The notes under the pieces: generated by a model | What the model saw: only the letters and a program-made list of their open reading frames with translations | Told to the model about the DNA's origin: nothing | The model's database searches: none | Position numbers and translations under genes: made by a program | Shown here: positions 12,463 to 24,989 of the stretch, one piece after another | How positions within the stretch are numbered: position 1 is the stretch's first letter | Layout: each line of letters starts with the position of its first letter | Assembly: GCA_963680875.1 (NCBI GenBank) | Contig: OY804578.1 | Location: forward strand, 2,170,001 to 2,234,000 | Source of the DNA: Bathymodiolus brooksi | Lineage: Eukaryota; Mollusca; Bivalvia; Mytilida; Modiolidae | Length of the DNA stretch: 64,000 nucleotides | Direction of reading: 5' to 3'

Positions 12463-14810
12463 ATTGATATATAGATCTTTAGTTTTCTGTGTAGTGTTTT
12501 GTATTGATATATAGATCTTTAGTTTTCTGTGTAGTGTTTTATATTGATATATAAATCTTTAGTTTTCTATGTAGTGTTTTGTATTGATATATAGATCTTT
12601 AGTTTTCTATGTAGTGTTTTATATTGATATGTAAATCTTTAGTTTTCTATGTAGTGTTTTGTATTGATATATAGATCTTTAGTTTTCTGTGTATTGTTTT
12701 GTATTGATATATAGATCTTTAGTTTTCTGTTTAGTGTGTTGTATTGATATATAGGTCTTTAGTTTTCTGTGTAGTGTTTTGTATTGATATATAGATCTTT
12801 AGTTTTCTGTGTAGTGTTTTGTATTGATATATAGATCTTTAGTTTTCTGTGTAGTGTTTTGTACTGATATATAGATCTTTAGTTTTCTGTGTAGTGTTTT
12901 GTATTGATATATAGATCTTTAGTTTTCCATGTAGTGTTTTGTATTGGTATATAGGTCTTTAGTTTTCTGTGTAGTGTGTTGTATTGATATATAGATCTTT
13001 AGTTTTCTGTGTAGTGTTTTGTACTGATAAATAGATCTTTAGTTTTCTGTGTAGTGATTTGTATTGATATATATATCTTTAATTTTCTATGTAGTGTTTT
13101 GTATTGATATATAGATCTTTAGTTTTCTGTGTAGTGTTTTGTATTGATATATAGATCTTTAGTTTTCTGTGTAGTGTTTTGTATTGATATATAGATCTTT
13201 AGTTTTCTGTGTAGTGTTTTGTATTGATAAATAGATCTTTAGTTTTCTATATAGTGTTTTGTATTGATATATAGATCTTTAGTTTTCCATGTAGTGTTTT
13301 GTATTGATATATAGATCTTTAGTTTTCTGTGTAGTGTTTGGTATTGATATATAGATCTTTAGTTCTCAGTGTAGTGTTTTGTATTGATAAATAGATCTTT
13401 AGTTTTCAGTGTAGTGTTTTGTATTGATATATAGATCTTTTGTTTTCTGTGTAGTGTTTTGTATTGATATATATATAGATCTTTAGTTTTCTGTGTAGTG
13501 TTTTGTATTGATATATAGATCTTTAGTTTTCTATGTAGTGTTTTGTATTGATATATAAATCTTTAGTTTTCTATGTAGTGTTTTGTATTGATATATAGAT
13601 CTTTAGTTTTCTGTGGAGTGTTTTGTATTGATATATAGATCTTCAGTTTTCTGTTTAGTGTCTTGCATTGATATATAGATCTTTAGTTTTCTGTGTAGTG
13701 TTTTGTATTGATATATAGATCTTTAGTTTTCTGTGTAGTGTTTTGTATTGATATATAGATCTTTAGTTTTCTGTGTAGTGTTTTATATTGATATATAAAT
13801 CTTTAGTTTTCTATGTAGTGTTTTGTATTGATATATAGATCTTTAGTTTTCTATGTAGTGTTTTATATTGATATATAAATCTTTAGTTTTCTATGTAGTG
13901 TTTTGTATTGATATATAGATCTTTAGTTTTCTGTGTATTGTTTTGTATTGATATATAGATCTTTAGTTTTCTGTTTAGTGTGTTGTATTGATATATAGGT
14001 CTTTAGTTTTCTGTGTAGTGTTTTGTATTGATATATAGATCTTTAGTTTTCTGTGTAGTGTTTTGTATTGATATATAGATCTTTAGTTTTCTGTGTAGTG
14101 TTTTGTACTGATATATAGATCTTTAGTTTTCTGTGTAGTGTTTTGTATTGATATATAGATCTTTAGTTTTCTGTGTAGTGTTTTGTATTGGTATATAGGT
14201 CTTTAGTTTTCTGTGTAGTGTGTTGTATTGATATATAGATCTTTAGTTTTCTGTGTAGTGTTTTGTACTGATAAATAGATCTTTAGTTTTCTGTGTAGTG
14301 ATTTGTATTGATATATATATCTTTAATTTTCTATGTAGTGTTTTGTATTGATATATAGATCTTTAGTTTTCTGTGTAGTGTTTTGTATTGATATATAGAT
14401 CTTTAGTTTTCTGTGTAGTGTTTTGTATTGATATATAGATCTTTAGTTTTCTGTGTAGTGTTTTGTATTGATAAATAGATCTTTAGTTTTCTATATAGTG
14501 TTTTGTATTGATATATAGATCTTTAGTTTTCCATGTAGTGTTTTGTATTGATATATAGATCTTTAGTTTTCTGTGTAGTGTTTGGTATTGATATATAGAT
14601 CTTTAGTTCTCAGTGTAGTGTTTTGTATTGATAAATAGATCTTTAGTTTTCAGTGTAGTGTTTTGCATTGATATATAGATCTTTTGTTTTCTGTGTAGTG
14701 TTTTGTATTGATATATATATAGATCTTTAGTTTTCTGTGTAGTGTTTTGTATTGATATATAGATCTTTAGTTTTCTATGTAGTGTTTTGTATTGATATAT
14801 AAATCTTTAT
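12463..14810. repeat. Tandem pair of 31-monomer (1,244-bp) units
   Basis: 12,463-13,566 matches 13,707-14,810 at offset 1,244, which equals thirty 40-bp monomers plus one of 44 bp. Markers are GGTATATAGGTC (12,945 and 14,189), GTGATTTG, CTATATAG, CCATG, GTTTGG, CTCAG/GATAAATA, CAGTG, CTTTTG and the TA-expanded monomer (13,465 and 14,709). Differences include CCATG before GGTATA in the first copy and ATATGTAAATC near 12,629. The upstream GTGTCTTGCATTG monomers (12,457 and 13,661) are 1,204 apart, one monomer fewer. Confidence 0.87.
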
Positions 14811-17449
14811 TTTTCTATGTAGTGTTTTGTATTGATATATAGATCTTTAGTTTTCTATGTAGTATTTTGTATTGATATATAGATCTTTAGTTTTCTGTGT
14901 AGTGTTTTGTATTGATATATAGATCTTTAGTTTTCTATGTAGTGTTTTGTATTGATATATAAATCTTTAGTTTTCTATGTAGTGTTTTGTATTGATATAT
15001 AGATCTTTTGTTTTCTGTGGAGTGTTTTGTATTGATATATAGATCTTCAGTTTTCTGTTTAGTGTTTTGTATTGATATATAGATCTTTAGTTTTCTGTGT
15101 AGTGTTTTGTATTGATATATAGATCTTTAGTTTTCTGTGTAGTGTTTTGTATTGATATATATATCTTTAGTTTTCTGTGTAGTGTTGTGTACTGATATAT
15201 AGATCTTTAGTTTTCTGTGTAGTGTTTTGTATTGATATATAGATCTTTAGTTTTCTGTGTAGTGTTTTGTATTGATATATAGGTCTTTAGTTTTCTGTGT
15301 AGTGTTTTGTATTGATATATAGATCTTTAGTTTTCAATGTAGTGTTTTGTATTGATATATAGATCTTTAGTTTTCTGTGTATTGTTTTGTATTGATATAT
15401 AGATCTTTAGTTTTCTGTTTAGTGTGTTGTATTGATATATAGGTCTTTAGTTTTCTGTGTAGTGTTTTGTATTGATATATAGATCTTTAGTTTTCTGTGT
15501 AGTGTTTTGTATTGATATATAGATCTTTAGTTTTCTGTGTAGTGTTTTGTACTGATATATAGATCTTTAGTTTTCTGTGTAGTGTTTTGTATTGATATAT
15601 AGATCTTTAGTTTTCTGTGTAGTGTTTTGTATTGGTATATAGGTCTTTAGTTTTCTGTGTAGTGTGTTGTATTGATATATAGATCTTTAGTTTTCTGTGT
15701 AGTGTTTTGTACTGATAAATAGATCTTTAGTTTTCTGTGTAGTGTTTTGTATTGATATATATATCTTTAATTTTCTATGTAGTGTTTTGTATTGATATAT
15801 AGATCTTTAGTTTTCTGTGTAGTGTTTTGTATTGATATATAGATCTTTAGTTTTCTGTGTAGTGTTTTGTATTGATATATAGATCTTTAGTTTTCTGTGT
15901 AGTGTTTTGTATTGATAAATAGATCTTTAGTTTTCTATATAGTGTTTTGTATTGATATATAGATCTTTAGTTTTCCATGTAGTGTTTTGTATTGATATAT
16001 AGATCTTTAGTTCTCAGTGTAGTGTTTTGTATTGATAAAAAGATCTTTAGTTTTCAGTGTAGTGTTTTGTATTGATATATAGATCTTTTGTTTTCTGTGT
16101 AGTGTTTTGTATTGATATATATATAGATCTTTAGTTTTCTGTGTAGTGTTTTGTATTGATATATAGATCTTTAGTTTTCTATGTAGTGTTTTGTATTGAT
16201 ATATAAATCTTTATTTTTCTATGTAGTGTTTTGTATTGATATATAGATCTTTAGTTTTCTATGTAGTATTTTGTATTGATATATAGATCTTTAGTTTTCT
16301 GTGTAGTGTTTTGTATTGATATATAGATCTTTAGTTTTCTATGTAGTGTTTTGTATTGATATATAAATCTTTAGTTTTATATGTAGTGTTTTGTATTGAT
16401 ATATAGATCTTTAGTTTTATGTGGAGTGTTTTGTATTGATATATAGATCTTCAGTTTTCTGTTTAGTGTTTTGTATTGATATATAGATCTTTAGTTTTCT
16501 GTGTAGTGTTTTGTATTGATATATAGATCTTTAGTTTTCTGTGTAGTGTTTTGTATTGATATATAGATCTTTAGTTTTCTGTGTAGTGTTGTGTACTGAT
16601 ATATAGATCTTTAGTTTTCTGTGTAGTGTTTTGTATTGATATATAGATCTTTAGTTTTCTGTGTAGTGTTTTGTATTGATATATAGGTCTTTAGTTTTCT
16701 GTGTAGTGTTTTGTATTGATATATAGATCTTTAGTTTTCTGTGTAGTGTTTTGTATTGATATATAGATCTTTAGTTTTCTATGTAGTGTTTTGTATTGAT
16801 ATATAGATCTTTAGTTTTCTGTGTAGTGTTTTGTATTGATATATAGATCTTTAGTTTTCTATGTAGTGTTTTGTATTGATATATAGATCTTTAGTTTTCT
16901 GTGTAGTGTTTTGTATTGATATATAGGTCTTTAGTTTTCTGTGTAGTGTTTTGTATTGATATATAGATCTTTAGTTTTCTGTGTAGTGTTTTGTATTGAT
17001 ATATAGATCTTTAGTTTTCTATGTAGTGTTTTGTATTGATAAATAGATCTTTAGTTTTCTATATAGTGTTTTGTATTGATATATAGATCTTTTGTTTTCT
17101 ATGTAGTGTTTTGTATTGATATATAGATCTTTAGTTTTCTGTGTAGTGTTTTGTACTGATATATAGATCTTTAATTTTCTATGTAGTGTTTTGTATTGAT
17201 ATATAGATCTTTAGTTTTCTCTGTAGTGTTTTGTACTGATATATAGATCTTTAATTTTCTATGTAGTGTTTTGTATTGATATATAGATCTTTAGTTTTCT
17301 ATGTAGTGTTTTGTATTGATATATAGATCTTTAGTTTTCTGTGTAGTGTTTTCTATTGATATATAGATTTTTAGTTTTCTATGTAGTTTTTTGTATTGAT
17401 ATATAGATCTTTAGTTTTCTATGTAGTGTTTTGTATTGATATATAGATC
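14110..17449. repeat. 3.3-kb block (pair of about 22,613-25,872)
   Basis: The offset is 8,503 bp up to the deletion near 24.5 kb and 8,423 bp after it. Shared landmarks are GGTATA (14,189 and 22,692), GTGATTTG (14,298 and 22,801), the 44-bp monomers (14,709 and 23,212; 16,113 and 24,536), ATATATATC before GTTGTGTACT (15,161 and 23,664), TTTTATATG (16,375 and 24,798) and CTCTG with TACTG (17,218 and 25,641). A stretch near 22.9-23.0 kb is rearranged by the 240-bp unit. The match ends at the 41-bp monomer at 17,448, which the other copy lacks. Confidence 0.83.
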
Positions 17450-18734
17450 TTTATGTTTTCTGTTTAATGTTTTGTATTGATATATAGATCTTTAGTTTTC
17501 TGTGTAGTGTTTTGTATTGATATATAGATTTTTAGTTTTCTATGTAGTTTTTTGTATTGATATATAGATCTTTAGTTTTCTATGTAGTGTTTTGTATTGA
17601 TATATAGATCTTTAGTTTTCTGTGTAGTGTTTGGTATTGATATATAAATCTTTAGTTCTCAGTGTAGTGTTTTGTATTGATAAATAGATCTTTAGTTTTC
17701 TGTGTTGTGTTTTGTATTGATATATATATCTTTAGTTTTCTGTGTAGTGTTTTGTATTGATATATAGATCTTTAGTTTTCTGTGTAATGTTTTGTATTGA
17801 TATATAGATCTTTAGTTTTCTATGTAGTGTTTTGTATTGATATATAAATCTTTAGTTTTCTATGTAGTGTTTTGTATTGATATATAGATCTTTAGTTTTC
17901 TATGTAGTATTTTGTATTGATATATAGATCTTTAGTTTTCTGTGTAGTGTTTTGTATTGATATATAGATCTTTAGTTTTCTATGTAGTGTTTTATATTGA
18001 TATATAAATCTTTAGTTTTCTATGTAGTGTTTTGTATTGATATATAGATCTTTAGTTTTCTGTGTATTGTTTTGTATTGATATATAGATCTTTAGTTTTC
18101 TGTTTAGTGTGTTGTATTGATATATAGATCTTTAGTTTTCTGTGTAGTGTTTTGTATTGATATATAGATCTTTAGTTTTCTGTGTAGTGTTTTGTATTGA
18201 TATATAGATCTTTAGTTTTCTGTGTAGTGTTTTGTACTGATATATAGATCTTTAGTTTTCTGTGTAGTGTTTTGTATTGATATATAGATCTTTAGTTTTC
18301 TGTGTAGTGTTTTGTATTGGTATATAGGTCTTTAGTTTTCTGTGTAGTGTGTTGTATTGATATATAGATCTTTAGTTTTCTGTGTAGTGTTTTGTACTGA
18401 TAAATAGATCTTTAGTTTTCTGTGTAGTGTTTTGTATTGATATATATATCTTTAATTTTCTATGTAGTGTTTTGTATTGATATATAGATCTTTAGTTTTC
18501 TGTGTAGTGTTTTATATTGATATATAGATCTTTAGTTTTCTGTGTAGTGTTTTGTATTGATATATAGATCTTTAGTTTTCTGTGTAGTGTTTTGTATTGA
18601 TAAATAGATCTTTAGTTTTCTATATAGTGTTTTGTATTGATATATAGATCTTTAGTTTTCCATGTAGTGTTTTGTATTGATATATAGATCTTTAGTTTTC
18701 TGTGTAGTGTTTGGTATTGATATATAGATCTTTA
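16335..18734. repeat. 2.4-kb block, second copy of 3,061-5,460
   Basis: It matches at offset 13,274 and contains the 41-bp monomer at 17,448-17,488. At 18,734/18,735 the sequence switches from homology with 5,460 to homology with 606 and 6,584, without any break in the 40-bp register. This marks a recombination junction between two monomers. The first 1.1 kb is also part of the block shared with 24.8-25.9 kb. Confidence 0.85.
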
Positions 18735-21556
18735 GTTTTCTCTGTAGTGTTTTGTATTGATATATAGATCTTTAGTTTTCTATGTAGTGTTTTGTATTGA
18801 TATATAAATCTTTAGTTTTCTATGTAGTGTTTTGTATTGATATATAGATCTTTAGTTTTCTGTGGAGTGTTTTGTATTGATATATAGATCTTTTGTTTTC
18901 TATGTAGTGTTTTATATTGATATATAAATCTTTAGTTTTCTATGTAGTGTTTTGTATTGATATATAGATCTTTAGTTTTCTGTGTATTGTTTTGTATTGA
19001 TATATAGATCTTTAGTTTTCTGTTTAGTGTGTTGTATTGATATATAGGTCTTTAGTTTTCTGTGTAGTGTTTTGTATTGATATATAGATCTTTAGTTTTC
19101 TGTGTAGTGTTTTGTATTTATATATAGATCTTTAGTTTTCTGTGTAGTGTTTTGTACTGATATATAGATCTTTAGTTTTCTGTGTAGTGTTTTGTATTGA
19201 TATATAGATCTTTAGTTTTCTGTGTAGTGTTTTGTATTGGTATATAGGTCTTTAGTTTTCTGTGTAGTGTGTTGTATTGATATATAGATCTTTAGTTTTC
19301 TGTGTAGTGTTTTGCACTGATAAATAGATCTTTAGTTTTCTGTGTAGTGTTTTGTATTGATATATATATCTTTAATTTTCTATGTAGTGTTTTGTATTGA
19401 TATATAGATCTTTAGTTTTCTGTGTAGTGTTTTGTATTGATATATAGATCTTTAGTTTTCTGTGTAGTGTTTTGTATTGATATATAGATCTTTAGTTTTC
19501 TGTGTAGTGTTTTGTATTGATAAATAGATCTTTAGTTTTCTATATAGTGTTTTGTATTGATATATAGATCTTTAGTTTTCCATGTAGTGTTTTGTATTGA
19601 TATATAGATCTTTAGTTTTCTGTGTAGTGTTTGGTATTGATATATAGATCTTTAGTTCTCAGTGTAGTGTTTTGTATTGATAAATAGATCTTTAGTTTTC
19701 AGTGTAGTGTTTTGTATTGATATATAGATCTTTTGTTTTCTGTGTAATGTTTTTTTTATTGATATATATATAGATCTTTAGTTTTCTGTGTAGTGTTTTG
19801 TATTGATATATAGATCTTTAGTTTTCTATGTAGTGTTTTGTATTGATATATAAATCTTTATTTTTCTATGTAGTGTTTTGTATTGATATATATATAGATC
19901 TTTAGTTTTCTGTGTAGTGTTTTGTATTGATATATAGATCTTTAGTTTTCTATGTAGTGTTTTGTATTGATATATAAATCTTTATTTTTCTGTGTAGTGT
20001 TTTGTATTGATATATATATAGATCTTTAGTTTTCTATGTAGTATTTTGTATTGATATATAGATCTTTAGTTTTCTGTGTAGTGTTGTGTACTGATATATA
20101 GATCTTTAGTTTTCTGTGTAGTGTTTTGTATTGATATATAGATCTTTAGTTTTCTGTGGAGTGTTTTGTATTGATATATAGATCTTCAGTTTTCTGTTTA
20201 GTGTTTTGTATTGATATATAGATCTTTAGTTTTCTGTGTAGTGTTTTGTATTGATATATAGATCTTTAGTTTTCTATGTAGTGATTTGTATTGATATATA
20301 AATCTTTAGTTTTCTATGTAGTGTTTTGTATTGATATATAGATCTTTAGTTTTCTGTGGAGTGTTTTGTATTGATATATAGATCTTCAGTTTTCTGTTTA
20401 GTGTCTTGTATTGATATATAGATCTTTAGTTTTCTGTGTAGTGTTTTGTATTGATATATAGATCTTTAGTTTTCTGTGTAGTGTTTTGTATTGATATATA
20501 GATCTTTAGTTTTCTGTGTAGTGTTGTGTACTGATATATAGATCTTTAGTTTTCTGTGTAGTGTTTTGTATTGATATATAGATCTTTAGTTTTCTGTGTA
20601 GTGTTTTATATTGATATATAGGTCTTTAGTTTTCTGTGTAGTGTTTTGTATTGATATATAGATCTTTAGTTTTCTATGTAGTGTTTTATATTGATATATA
20701 AATCTTTAGTTTTCTATGTAGTGTTTTGTATTGATATATAGATCTTTAGTTTTCTGTGTATTGTTTTGTATTGATATATAGATCTTTAGTTTTCTGTTTA
20801 GTGTTTTGTACTGATATATAGATCTTTAGTTTTCTATGTAGTGTTTTGTATTGATATATAGATCGTTAGTTTTCTGTGTAGTGTTTTGTATTGATATATA
20901 GATTTTTAGTTTTCTATGTAGTTTTTTGTATTGATATATAGATTTTTAGTTTTCTATGTAGTGTTTTGTATTGATATATAGATCTTTAGTTTTCTATGTA
21001 GTGTTTTGTATTGATATATAGATCCTTAGTTTTCTGTTTAATGTTTTGTATTGATATATAGGTCTTTAGTTTTCTGTGTAGTGTTTTGTATTGATATATA
21101 GATCTTTAGTTTTCTGTGTAGTGTTTTGTATTGATATATAGATCTTTAGTTTTCTGTGTAGTGTTTTGTACTGATATATAGATCTTTAGTTTTCTGTGTA
21201 GTGTTTTGTATTGATATATAGATCTTTAGTTTTCTGTGTAGTGTTTTGTATTGGTATATAGGTCTTTAGTTTTCTGTGTAGTGTGTTGTATTGATATATA
21301 GATCTTTAGTTTTCTGTGTAGTGTTTTGTATTGATATATAGATCTTTAGTTTTCTGTGGAGTGTTTTGTATTGATATATAGATCTTCAGTTTTCTGTTTA
21401 GTGTTTTGTATTGATATATAGATCTTTAGTTTTCTGTGTAGTGTTTTGTATTGATATATAGATCTTTAGTTTTCTATGTAGTGATTTGTATTGATATATA
21501 AATCTTTAGTTTTCTATGTAGTGTTTTGTATTGATATATAGATCTTTAGTTTTCTG
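18735..21556. repeat. Higher-order block copy 3 (pairs with 606 and 6,584)
   Basis: The offset is 12,151 bp from copy 2 and 18,129 bp from copy 1. It carries the 46-bp monomer at 19,729-19,774 (here with GTAATG), the 124-bp trimer pair, GTGATTTG, GTGTCTTG and GATCGTTAG. It continues past the point where copy 1 diverges and stays with copy 2 to about 21,556. There it jumps to sequence matching 9,971, a loss of 560 bp (14 monomers) relative to copy 2. Confidence 0.85.
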
Positions 21557-22260
21557 TGTATTGCTTTGTATTGATATATAGATCTTTAGTTTTCTGTTTA
21601 GTGTTTTGTACTGATATATAGATCTTTAGTTTTCTATGTAGTGTTTTGTATTGATATATAGATCGTTAGTTTTCTGTGTAGTGTTTTGTATTGATATATA
21701 GATTTTTAGTTTTCTATGTAGTTTTTTGTATTGATATATAGATTTTTAGTTTTCTATGTAGTGTTTTGTATTGATATATAGATCTTCAGTTTTCTGTTTA
21801 GTGTCTTGCATTGATATATAGATCTTTAGTTTTCTGTGTAGTGTTTTGTATTGATATATAGAACTTTAGTTTTCTGTGTAGTGTTTTATATTGATATATA
21901 AATCTTTAGTTTTCTATGTAGTGTTTTGTATTGATATATAGATCTTTAGTTTTCTGTGTATTGCTTTGTATTGATATATAGATCTTTAGTTTTCTGTTTA
22001 GTGTTTTGTACTGATATATAGATCTTTAGTTTTCTATGTAGTGTTTTGTATTGATATATAGATCGTTAGTTTTCTGTGTAGTGTTTTGTATTGATATATA
22101 GATTTTTAGTTTTCTATGTAGTTTTTTGTATTGATATATAGATTTTTAGTTTTCTATGTAGTGTTTTGTATTGATATATAGATCTTTAGTTTTCTATGTA
22201 GTGTTTTGTATTGATATATAGATCTTTAGTTTTCTGTTTAATGTTTTGTATTGATATATA
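21557..22260. repeat. 400-bp local duplication
   Basis: The GTATTGCTTTG monomer and its followers (GTTTAG/TACTG, GATCGTTAG, double GATTTTTAG) appear at 21,562 and again at 21,962, exactly 400 bp (10 monomers) apart. Between them lie CTTCAG with GTGTCTTGCATTG (21,803) and a private GAACTTTAG monomer near 21,861. That monomer lacks the TTTTATG change that accompanies GAACTT in the distal domain, so it is probably an independent mutation. Confidence 0.8.
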
Positions 22261-22439
22261 GGTCTTTAGTTTTCTGTGTAGTGTTTTGTATTGATATATA
22301 GATCTTTAGTTTTCTGTGTAGTGTTTTGTATTGATATATAGATCTTTAGTTTTCTGTGTAGTGTTTTGAACTGATATATAGATCTTTAGTTTTCTGTGTA
22401 GTGTTTTGTATTGATATATAGATCTTTAGTTTTCTGTGT

Positions 22440-23040
22440 AGTGTTTTGTATTGGTATATAGGTCTTTAGTTTTCTGTGTAGTGTGTTGTATTGATATATA
22501 GATCTTTAGTTTTCTGTGTAGTGTTTTGTACTGATAAATAGATCTTTAGTTTTCTGTGTAGTGATTTGTATTGATATATATATCTTTAATTTTCTATGTA
22601 GTGTTTTGTATTGATATATAGATCTTTAGTTTTCTGTGTAGTGTTTTGTATTGATATATAGATCTTTAGTTTTCTGTGTAGTGTTTTGTATTGGTATATA
22701 GGTCTTTAATTTTCTGTGTAGTGTGTTGTATTGATATATAGATCTTTAGTTTTCTGTGTAGTGTTTTGTACTGATAAATAGATCTTTAGTTTTCTGTGTA
22801 GTGATTTGTATTGATATATATATCTTTAATTTTCTATGTAGTGTTTTGTATTGATATATAGATCTTTAGTTTTCTGTGTAGTGTTTTGTATTGATATATA
22901 GATCTTTAGTTTTCTGTGTAGTGTTTTGTATTGGTATATAGGTCTTTAGTTTTCTGTGTAGTGTGTTGTATTGATATATAGATCTTTAGTTTTCTGTGTA
23001 GTGTTTTGTATTGATAAATAGATCTTTAGTTTTCTATATA
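22440..23040. repeat. 240-bp unit in two full and one partial copies
   Basis: GGTATATAGGTC recurs at 22,452, 22,692 and 22,932. The second copy has CTTTAATTTTCTGTG after GGTATATAGG as a private change. The third copy stops after the GTGTGTTG monomer and continues with GATAAATA and CTATATAG, so it lost the TACTG and GTGATTTG monomers and the later CCATG monomer. Confidence 0.82.
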
Positions 23041-24506
23041 GTGTTTTGTATTGATATATAGATCTTTAGTTTTCTGTGTAGTGTTTGGTATTGATATATA
23101 GATCTTTAGTTCTCAGTGTAGTGTTTTGTATTGATAAATAGATCTTTAGTTTTCAGTGTAGTGTTTTGTATTGATATATAGATCTTTTGTTTTCTGTGTA
23201 GTGTTTTGTATTGATATATATATAGATCTTTAGTTTTCTGTGTAGTGTTTTGTATTGATATATAGATCTTTAGTTTTCTATGTAGTGTTTTGTATTGATA
23301 TATAAATCTTTATTTTTCTATGTAGTGTTTTGTATTGATATATAGATCTTTAGTTTTCTATGTAGTATTTTGTATTGATATATAGATCTTTAGTTTTCTG
23401 TGTAGTGTTTTGTATTGATATATAGATCTTTAGTTTTCTATGTAGTGTTTTGTATTGATATATAAATCTTTAGTTTTCTATGTAGTGTTTTGTATTGATA
23501 TATAGATCTTTAGTTTTCTGTGGAGTGTTTTGTATTGATATATAGATCTTCAGTTTTCTGTTTAGTGTTTTGTATTGATATATAGATCTTTAGTTTTCTG
23601 TGTAGTGTTTTGTATTGATATATAGATCTTTAGTTTTCTGTGTAGTGTTTTGTATTGATATATATATCTTTAGTTTTCTGTGTAGTGTTGTGTACTGAAA
23701 TATAGATCTTTAGTTTTCTGTGTAGTGTTTTGTATTGATATATAGATCTTTAGTTTTCTGTGTAATGTTTTGTATTGATATATAGGTCTTTAGTTTTCTG
23801 TGTAGTGTTTTGTATTGATATATAGATCTTTAGTTTTCTATGTAGTGTTTTGTATTGATATATAGATCTTTAGTTTTCTGTGTATTGTTTTGTATTGATA
23901 TATAGATCTTTAGTTTTCTGTTTAGTGTGTTGTATTGATATATAGGTCTTTAGTTTTCTGTGTAGTGTTTTGTATTGATATATAGATCTTTAGTTTTCTG
24001 TGTAGTGTTTTGTATTGATATATAGATCTTTAGTTTTCTGTGTAGTGTTTTGTACTGATATATAGATCTTTAGTTTTCTGTGTAGTGTTTTGTATTGATA
24101 TATAGATCTTTAGTTTTCTGTGTAGTGTTTTGTATTGGTATATAGGTCTTTAGTTTTCTGTGTAGTGTGTTGTATTGATATATAGATCTTTAGTTTTCTG
24201 TGTAGTGTTTTGTACTGATAAATAGATCTTTAGTTTTCTGTGTAGTGTTTTGTATTGATATATATATCTTTAATTTTCTATGTAGTGTTTTGTATTGATA
24301 TATAGATCTTTAGTTTTCTGTGTAGTGTTTTGTATTGATATATAGATCTTTAGTTTTCTGTGTAGTGTTTTGTATTGATATATAGATCTTTAGTTTTCTG
24401 TGTAGTGTTTTGTATTGATAAATAGATCTTTAGTTTTCTATATAGTGTTTTGTATTGATATATAGATCTTTAGTTTTCCATGTAGTGTTTTGTATTGATA
24501 TATAGA

Positions 24507-24550
24507 TCTTTTGTTCTCAGTGTAGTGTTTTGTATTGATATATATATAGA
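24507..24550. repeat. Chimeric 44-bp monomer (CTTTTG joined to CTCAG)
   Basis: Elsewhere CTTTTG with the TA expansion and GTTCTCAG are on separate monomers three apart. Here a single monomer reads CTTTTGTTCTCAG and ends with the expanded TA run. The intervening monomers seen at 16,000-16,100 are missing. The CTCAG patch (T10 to C, T13 to A) sits inside a monomer whose two ends are of the downstream type. A simple deletion would give upstream prefix plus downstream suffix, so a short conversion tract or template switch fits better. Confidence 0.75.
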
Positions 24551-24989
24551 TCTTTAGTTTTCTGTGTAGTGTTTTGTATTGATATATAGATCTTTAGTTT
24601 TCTATGTAGTGTTTTGTATTGATATATAAATCTTTATTTTTCTATGTAGTGTTTTGTATTGATATATAGATCTTTAGTTTTCTATGTAGTATTTTGTATT
24701 GATATATAGATCTTTAGTTTTCTGTGTAGTGTTTTGTATTGATATATAGATCTTTAGTTTTCTATGTAGTGTTTTGTATTGATATATAAATCTTTAGTTT
24801 TATATGTAGTGTTTTGTATTGATATATAGATCCTTAGTTTTCTGTGGAGTGTTTTGTATTGATATATAGATCTTCAGTTTTCTGTTTAGTGTTTTGTATT
24901 GATATATAGATCTTTAGTTTTCTGTGTAGTGTTTTGTATTGATATATAGATCTTTAGTTTTCTGTGTATTGTTTTGTATTGATATATAG

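Noticed and set aside
21861..21880. GAACTTTAG monomer as an early member of the distal-domain subtype
   Set aside because: It lacks the linked TTTTATG change and the neighbouring variants, so an independent T to A substitution is more likely.
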